Source: Alphaproteobacteria bacterium (GTDB taxonomy: Bacteria; Pseudomonadota; Alphaproteobacteria; Micavibrionales; Micavibrionaceae). From it: a stretch of DNA of 8,885 nt. The position numbers were made by a program, and so were the translations under genes. This document shows, piece by piece, positions 5,799 to 8,885 of this stretch. Position 1 is the stretch's first letter; every line of letters starts with the position of its first letter. The notes below the pieces were generated by a model. That model did not search any database. It had not been told where the DNA came from and worked only from the letters and a program-made list of their open reading frames with translations. The DNA is taken from the NCBI GenBank assembly GCA_023301785.1, contig JALZUF010000234.1, forward strand, positions 1 to 8,885, given 5' to 3'.

Positions 5799-7114
5799 TA
5801 AGGATTAATCGGTGACCATGCGGGGTCTGATCCACCTGCTGGGGTTCTAAGCAATCTTTCGTTATATCCTGTTAAATCAATCGTATAAATGTTGGCTGTT
5901 CTACCTTTACCGCCTTGCGTGCGGCTTTCTTTAAAGTATGTCAGCACACGGCCGTTCGGTGACCAACTTGGCCCTTCAACGTGATACGCTTTGGTAATCA
6001 AACGTTCACCAGATCCATCAGGGCGAATAACACCAATATAGAACTGCCCACCTTGCATCTTTGTAAACGCAATCAAGTCTCCACGCGGTGACCACACTGG
6101 ATTCGCGTAATTACCTTTACCAAATGTAATGCGTCGCACATCGCCACCCGTTGCATTCATCACATAAAGCTGTTGGCTTCCACCACGATCAGATTCAAAT
6201 ACAATGCGTTTACCATCTGGCGCATAAGATGGCGCAGTATCAATACCTGTATGCGTCGTTAGTTGACGCGACTGACGATTGCGTAAATCCAATTCATAAA
6301 TATCACTATTACCATTTTTAGACATCGCCATCACAACGCTGTTTCCAGTCGGTGAAAAACGCGGCGCAAACGTCATGCCAGGAAAGTTTCCGAGCATTTC
6401 TTGACGCCCTGTGTCGATGTTATAAAGATAGACACGCGGCTTGCCACCTTTGTAGGACATGTAAGTAATCTCTTGAGCCGTTGGTGAGAAACGTGGTGTT
6501 AAAACCAAATCCCCTGCTGGTGTCAGGTAGCGATGATTTTTTCCATCTTGATCCATAATCGCCAAACGCTTAACACGGCTTGTTGCCGCACCACTTTCAG
6601 AAATGTAAACAATACGCGTATCAAAATACCCATCTTCACCCGTAATACGTTTGTAAATTTCATCTGAAATAATATGCGCGATACGACGCCAATTTTGTTC
6701 GTTCGTCATATACGCCATACCCGTCAGCTGTTGCTGAGAGAATACATCATACAACCTAAACTCAACACGTGTACGGCCATCTTCTGCCTTCGTCACAGAA
6801 CCTGCTACCAAAGCTTGCGCATTAATCGCGCGCCATTCACCAAAGCGTGGATCATCAGCCTGAATGGATTCTGGCGATTGAATAAAGCTTTGCGGGTTGA
6901 GTGGATTAAACAATCCTGAATTTTGTAAATTCTTCGCAATAATCGCAGGAATGTCACGCGCGTAATTTGCGTAGCCTGCATTCTCAGGGTAAAACTTACT
7001 CACTGCAATCGGTAAGGCTTCCAACTTACCGCTTGTAATATCCACTTCCAACTGCGCCTTCGCAGGGGTGATATGCATCATGATTAGAACAAGTGCGGTG
7101 ATTAAATATTTCAT
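5798..7114 (-). CDS. tolB: Tol-Pal system periplasmic protein TolB
   Basis: TolB is the soluble periplasmic member of Tol-Pal. It binds Pal and, through its N-terminus, TolA, and recycles Pal to the division site. The 438-residue product has the usual length. A signal peptide (1-20, cut after TPAKA) leaves a mature N-terminus QLEVDITSG, which corresponds to the TolA-binding strand. The D1 domain covers about 21-160, with INAQALVAGSV (97-107). A six-bladed beta-propeller follows (about 165-438) with repeats of the form PxxSP/DG: PRFSPTAQ (207), PRFSPTGN (251), PSYAPDGK (295), PVWSPRGD (339), PSWSPNGR (382) and PAWSP (431). AAAGGA, 7 bases before the ATG, is a good ribosome binding site. It lies 47 bp after tolA and overlaps the next gene by one base. 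No pal follows in the window. Confidence 0.97.
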   Translation of the reverse strand: MKYLITALVLIMMHITPAKAQLEVDITSGKLEALPIAVSKFYPENAGYANYARDIPAIIAKNLQNSGLFNPLNPQSFIQSPESIQADDPRFGEWRAINAQALVAGSVTKAEDGRTRVEFRLYDVFSQQQLTGMAYMTNEQNWRRIAHIISDEIYKRITGEDGYFDTRIVYISESGAATSRVKRLAIMDQDGKNHRYLTPAGDLVLTPRFSPTAQEITYMSYKGGKPRVYLYNIDTGRQEMLGNFPGMTFAPRFSPTGNSVVMAMSKNGNSDIYELDLRNRQSRQLTTHTGIDTAPSYAPDGKRIVFESDRGGSQQLYVMNATGGDVRRITFGKGNYANPVWSPRGDLIAFTKMQGGQFYIGVIRPDGSGERLITKAYHVEGPSWSPNGRVLTYFKESRTQGGKGRTANIYTIDLTGYNERLLRTPAGGSDPAWSPINP

Positions 7115-7121
7115 TTTTAAA

Positions 7122-7127
7122 TCCTTT
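7122..7127 (-). promoter_or_regulatory. Ribosome binding site of tolB
   Basis: On the minus strand AAAGGA lies 7 bases upstream of the tolB ATG (7114-7112). It follows a small structured spacer immediately after the tolA stop, so its accessibility could depend on how that spacer folds. Confidence 0.6.
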
Positions 7128-7163
7128 AAAATCTGCGCCTTTGCGGCGTGAAAATCTACGCCT
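7128..7163 (-). repeat. Short direct repeat with two mutually exclusive hairpins in the tolA-tolB spacer
   Basis: Plus-strand AAAATCTGCGCCT (7128-7140) recurs as AAAATCTACGCCT (7151-7163): 12 of 13 bases match and the period is 23 bp. The central GGCG (7145-7148) can pair with either copy. With 7158-7162 it forms a 5-bp stem (GGCGT with ACGCC, 8-base loop). With 7136-7139 it forms a 4-bp stem (CGCC with GGCG, 5-base loop). Both stems also exist in the minus-strand transcript, just before the tolB ribosome binding site. One copy overlaps the tolA stop codon. The repeat is seen directly; any regulatory role is inference. Confidence 0.45.
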
Positions 7164-8058
7164 ATAGTTGCGCGGATGGGTTAAAATTAAAAGTTAAGTT
7201 TTTCCAGAGGTCATACTTATCCGCTGGCAAATCCAGTACTTCGCAATTAGGGTGATTAATCGCACGCATGGCTTCATCTGCGGCCGCGCGGTAAAAACTA
7301 TCTTGGTTATAACGGAACTGCTCCACAATCCGCGCCGATTGAACGGAACGGTCTGGACGCACAATCAAATTCACCTTCACAACAATATCTTCCGCATACT
7401 TCGCTCCAGCCATCAAATTCCAACACCCTGCAAATTGCTGGTTTAACGCATTAGCAATAGCCGCCTCTTCTGTGGCTGATAATTTCTCCGAAAATTGTGC
7501 CAACGGTGACATTTCTGCCTTCACAGGCTTCGTCGTCTCACTCGCTTCATCACTCGGTGTTGAGCTATCTTGTAGGTTTTTCAAGACTGATAAAAAATCC
7601 TCTTCTTGCTGAACAGCTTCCTTAACAGGTGTTTCTTTTACTTTTTCAGGTGGCTTAGGTTTCACCGCCTTTTCAGTTGGTAATGGCGGCGTTTTTGGCT
7701 TTGGCTTTACCGTTTCTTCTTTTTTAATTTCTGGCTTCTTGATCGGATCAATTTTCGGCGGGGCCTTCGCTTCCACTTTCGGCGGAGCTTCTACCTTTTT
7801 TTCTTCTTCTTTAGGTTTTGGTTTTTCTTGAACCTTTTTCAATTTGCTTTGGTTGGGCTTCTTATTCGTCGTCGTCATCTCACTTATGTCGATCACTTCA
7901 ATCGCAATCGGTTGCGGAATACGCGGCGGCTTTGAAATATAAGGCAACCCAACAACACCAAAAATCACAATCCCGACATGGAGACAAAGCGAAACGATCA
8001 GAGCTTTTTTCATCTCTGCCGTTACTTCAAATCCGTCTTGTGAAAATATTGCGCTCAT
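7162..8058 (-). CDS. tolA: Tol-Pal system protein TolA (TonB C-terminal-like)
   Basis: TolA is the inner-membrane-anchored link that passes the energy of TolQR to TolB-Pal and the outer membrane. The 298-residue product has one membrane helix (about 19-39). A Pro/Lys/Glu-rich periplasmic linker follows (about 64-150, many KPKP, APPK and PEK units), then a C-terminal domain (about 190-298) with QQFAGCWNLMAGAKYAED (207-224), VVKVNLIVRPDRS, FYRAAADEAMRAI and KYDLWKNLTFNF. Cys212 and Cys272 are placed as the conserved pair in alphaproteobacterial TolA proteins and may form a disulfide. The ATG at 8058 has no clear Shine-Dalgarno site; ATG 8013 (Met16, giving MKKALIVSLCLH) is an alternative nearer the helix and more like relatives. 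Its place between tolR and tolB supports TolA rather than TonB. Confidence 0.92.
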   Translation of the reverse strand: MSAIFSQDGFEVTAEMKKALIVSLCLHVGIVIFGVVGLPYISKPPRIPQPIAIEVIDISEMTTTNKKPNQSKLKKVQEKPKPKEEEKKVEAPPKVEAKAPPKIDPIKKPEIKKEETVKPKPKTPPLPTEKAVKPKPPEKVKETPVKEAVQQEEDFLSVLKNLQDSSTPSDEASETTKPVKAEMSPLAQFSEKLSATEEAAIANALNQQFAGCWNLMAGAKYAEDIVVKVNLIVRPDRSVQSARIVEQFRYNQDSFYRAAADEAMRAINHPNCEVLDLPADKYDLWKNLTFNFNPSAQL

Positions 8059-8072
8059 AGCTTTAGACTTTA

Positions 8073-8107
8073 ATAAGGGTTTATGGCCTTTTTGTGAAAA
8101 ACCTTAT
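8073..8107 (-). promoter_or_regulatory. Possible RNA hairpin in the tolR-tolA spacer
   Basis: In the 59-bp spacer, plus-strand ATAAGGGTTT (8073-8082) is complementary to AAACCTTAT (8099-8107), apart from one bulged G. This gives a 9-bp stem with a 16-base loop, and the same stem forms in the minus-strand transcript. The loop itself contains T5 and A5 runs that can pair in competition. Just before it, between 8101 and 8121, the transcript has three AAGG-like motifs that resemble Shine-Dalgarno sites but lie far from the tolA ATG. No T-run follows the stem, so it is not a terminator. It may tune tolA translation or mark an RNA processing site; this is inference. Confidence 0.35.
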
Positions 8108-8117
8108 CCTTATTCCC

Positions 8118-8546
8118 TTAACCATTATTTTCTGTAATAAGCGCTACTTTACGAAACCCTGCGGCATTAATTGTGCCAAGAACTTTCATCACCTGCCCAT
8201 AATCCATTGCCTTATCCGCACGTATGTAAATACGCGCATCTGGATTACTGTTTGTGGCGGCTGACAATAAAGCAACTAAGCGCGCTTCTTTGACCTTAGT
8301 TTCCCCAACATAAAGTGTGCCGTCTTTTTCAAGACTCACCTCATAGGTTTTATCATCTGCCTCACTTAACGCTTGCGCTTCGCTATCTGGCAAATCAATT
8401 TTAACGCCTGCCGTTAGTAAGGGTGCTGTGACCATAAAGATAATCAGCAACACCAACATCACATCGACAAACGGCGTGACGTTAATCTCCGCCATTGGGC
8501 GATGCCTCCCGCCGCGTCCGCTACCTTGATTTAAATTAACGCCCAT
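8118..8546 (-). CDS. tolR: Tol-Pal system protein TolR (ExbD/TolR family)
   Basis: TolR is an inner-membrane protein that, with TolQ, forms the proton-driven motor energising TolA. The 142-residue product is of normal length. It has a short basic, glycine-rich cytoplasmic N-terminus (GSGRGGRHR, 8-16), the family signature MAEINVTPFVDVMLVLLIIF (18-37), a single membrane helix (about 26-44) and a periplasmic domain ending in VALITENNG. Asp28 in PFVDVMLV corresponds to the essential proton-carrying Asp23 of E. coli TolR. KIDLPDS (49-55) is also typical. TGAGGA (8560-8555 on the minus strand) gives a ribosome binding site 8 bases before the ATG. It starts 3 bases after the tolQ stop. It could be called ExbD from sequence alone; the tolA-tolB context decides for TolR. 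Confidence 0.95.
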   Translation of the reverse strand: MGVNLNQGSGRGGRHRPMAEINVTPFVDVMLVLLIIFMVTAPLLTAGVKIDLPDSEAQALSEADDKTYEVSLEKDGTLYVGETKVKEARLVALLSAATNSNPDARIYIRADKAMDYGQVMKVLGTINAAGFRKVALITENNG

Positions 8547-8549
8547 TGC

Positions 8550-8885
8550 TTATGTCCTCATTTTTCTTTTTGGTGGTTTATCTTGGCTTTCTAGATGACG
8601 CGATAAGATCGCCGTAAATTCAGTCACAAACGCATCCAAACGCCCTGCATAACGCCCCAAACGGTTACTATAACCATTATATGCAATAACTGCAGGAATC
8701 GCCGCAACCAAACCAAGTGCCGTCGCAAACAATGCTTCCGCCATACCTGGTGCAACAACCGCCAATGACGTATCATTGCTGCCTGCGATCGCTTTAAAAC
8801 TATTCATAATTCCCCAAACGGTTCCAAAAAGCCCAATGAATGGTGCCGTTGATCCAACCGTTGCCAAAAATGTCATACCGCGTTC
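8550..8885 (-). CDS. tolQ: Tol-Pal system protein TolQ, C-terminal part, cut by the window edge
   Basis: TolQ is the multi-helix stator of the TolQR proton channel in the inner membrane. Only the last 111 residues are present; the frame stays open to base 8885 (ERGM... upstream of the methionine at 8876), so that methionine is internal and the true start lies beyond the edge. The fragment has the second helix with LATVGSTAPFIGLFGTVWGI (about 7-26) and the third with ATALGLVAAIPAVIAYN (about 54-70). These hold the threonine and glycine residues that line the channel in the TolQ/ExbB/MotA family. It ends in a basic cytoplasmic tail (KPPKRKMRT). It lies 3 bp before tolR. Promoter and start are out of view. 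Confidence 0.95.
   Translation of the reverse strand, partial: ERGMTFLATVGSTAPFIGLFGTVWGIMNSFKAIAGSNDTSLAVVAPGMAEALFATALGLVAAIPAVIAYNGYSNRLGRYAGRLDAFVTEFTAILSRHLESQDKPPKRKMRT

Noticed and set aside
7162..8058. tolA read as tonB
   Set aside because: The C-terminal domain has TonB-like features, but the tolQ-tolR-x-tolB order and the alphaproteobacterial TolA motifs (GCWN, KYDLWKNL) favour TolA.
1..8885. CRISPR arrays, tRNA or rRNA genes, insertion sequences, prophage or toxin-antitoxin modules
   Set aside because: None seen: no spaced repeat array, no tRNA-like cloverleaf noticed, no transposase or integrase frames; nearly all bases are covered by housekeeping genes.

Overview
The window is a gene-dense piece of an alphaproteobacterial chromosome. 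It is moderately AT-rich (estimated by eye, not computed). The assignment rests on gene order and protein style: ribosome silencing factor, RlmH, EnvC-like murein hydrolase activator, S41 C-terminal processing protease, divergent polysaccharide deacetylase and RppH run in one direction, an order familiar in Alphaproteobacteria. The TolA-like and EnvC-like proteins also look alphaproteobacterial. The genus cannot be named from the sequence; a lower-GC Rhodospirillales- or Micavibrio-like lineage is only a guess.

Layout. Bases 1-180 are non-coding as far as can be supported. They hold a hairpin followed by a T-run (about 62-90) that looks like the terminator of something upstream, then a strong Shine-Dalgarno site (about 135-141). 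From 181 to 5273 six plus-strand genes follow with almost no spacing: rsfS, rlmH, envC, ctpA, the deacetylase-like gene and rppH. The last four junctions are +3, +12, -4 and +2 bases, so this is probably one operon. From the right edge back to 5262 the minus strand carries tolQ (partial, cut by the edge), tolR, tolA, tolB and an unrecognised six-helix membrane protein. The two operons converge, and their last genes overlap tail to tail by 12 bp.

How the genes fit together. The plus operon starts with two ribosome-associated factors (RsfS shuts down the 50S subunit, RlmH methylates 23S rRNA). It continues with three envelope proteins: an EnvC-type amidase activator, a periplasmic processing protease and a membrane-anchored deacetylase-fold protein. 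It ends with an RNA 5'-pyrophosphohydrolase. The minus operon is the Tol part of the Tol-Pal system, which pulls the outer membrane inward at the constriction site. So peptidoglycan splitting and outer-membrane constriction functions face each other here.

The genes are mostly ordinary housekeeping genes. I found no clear previously undescribed system. The points most worth a second look are: a possible ATT start for rsfS; the unknown membrane protein coupled to tolB where pal is usually found; apparent loss of catalytic residues in the deacetylase-like protein; a lipobox in CtpA; the 12-bp convergent overlap with no visible terminator; and two structured intergenic spacers in the tol operon.
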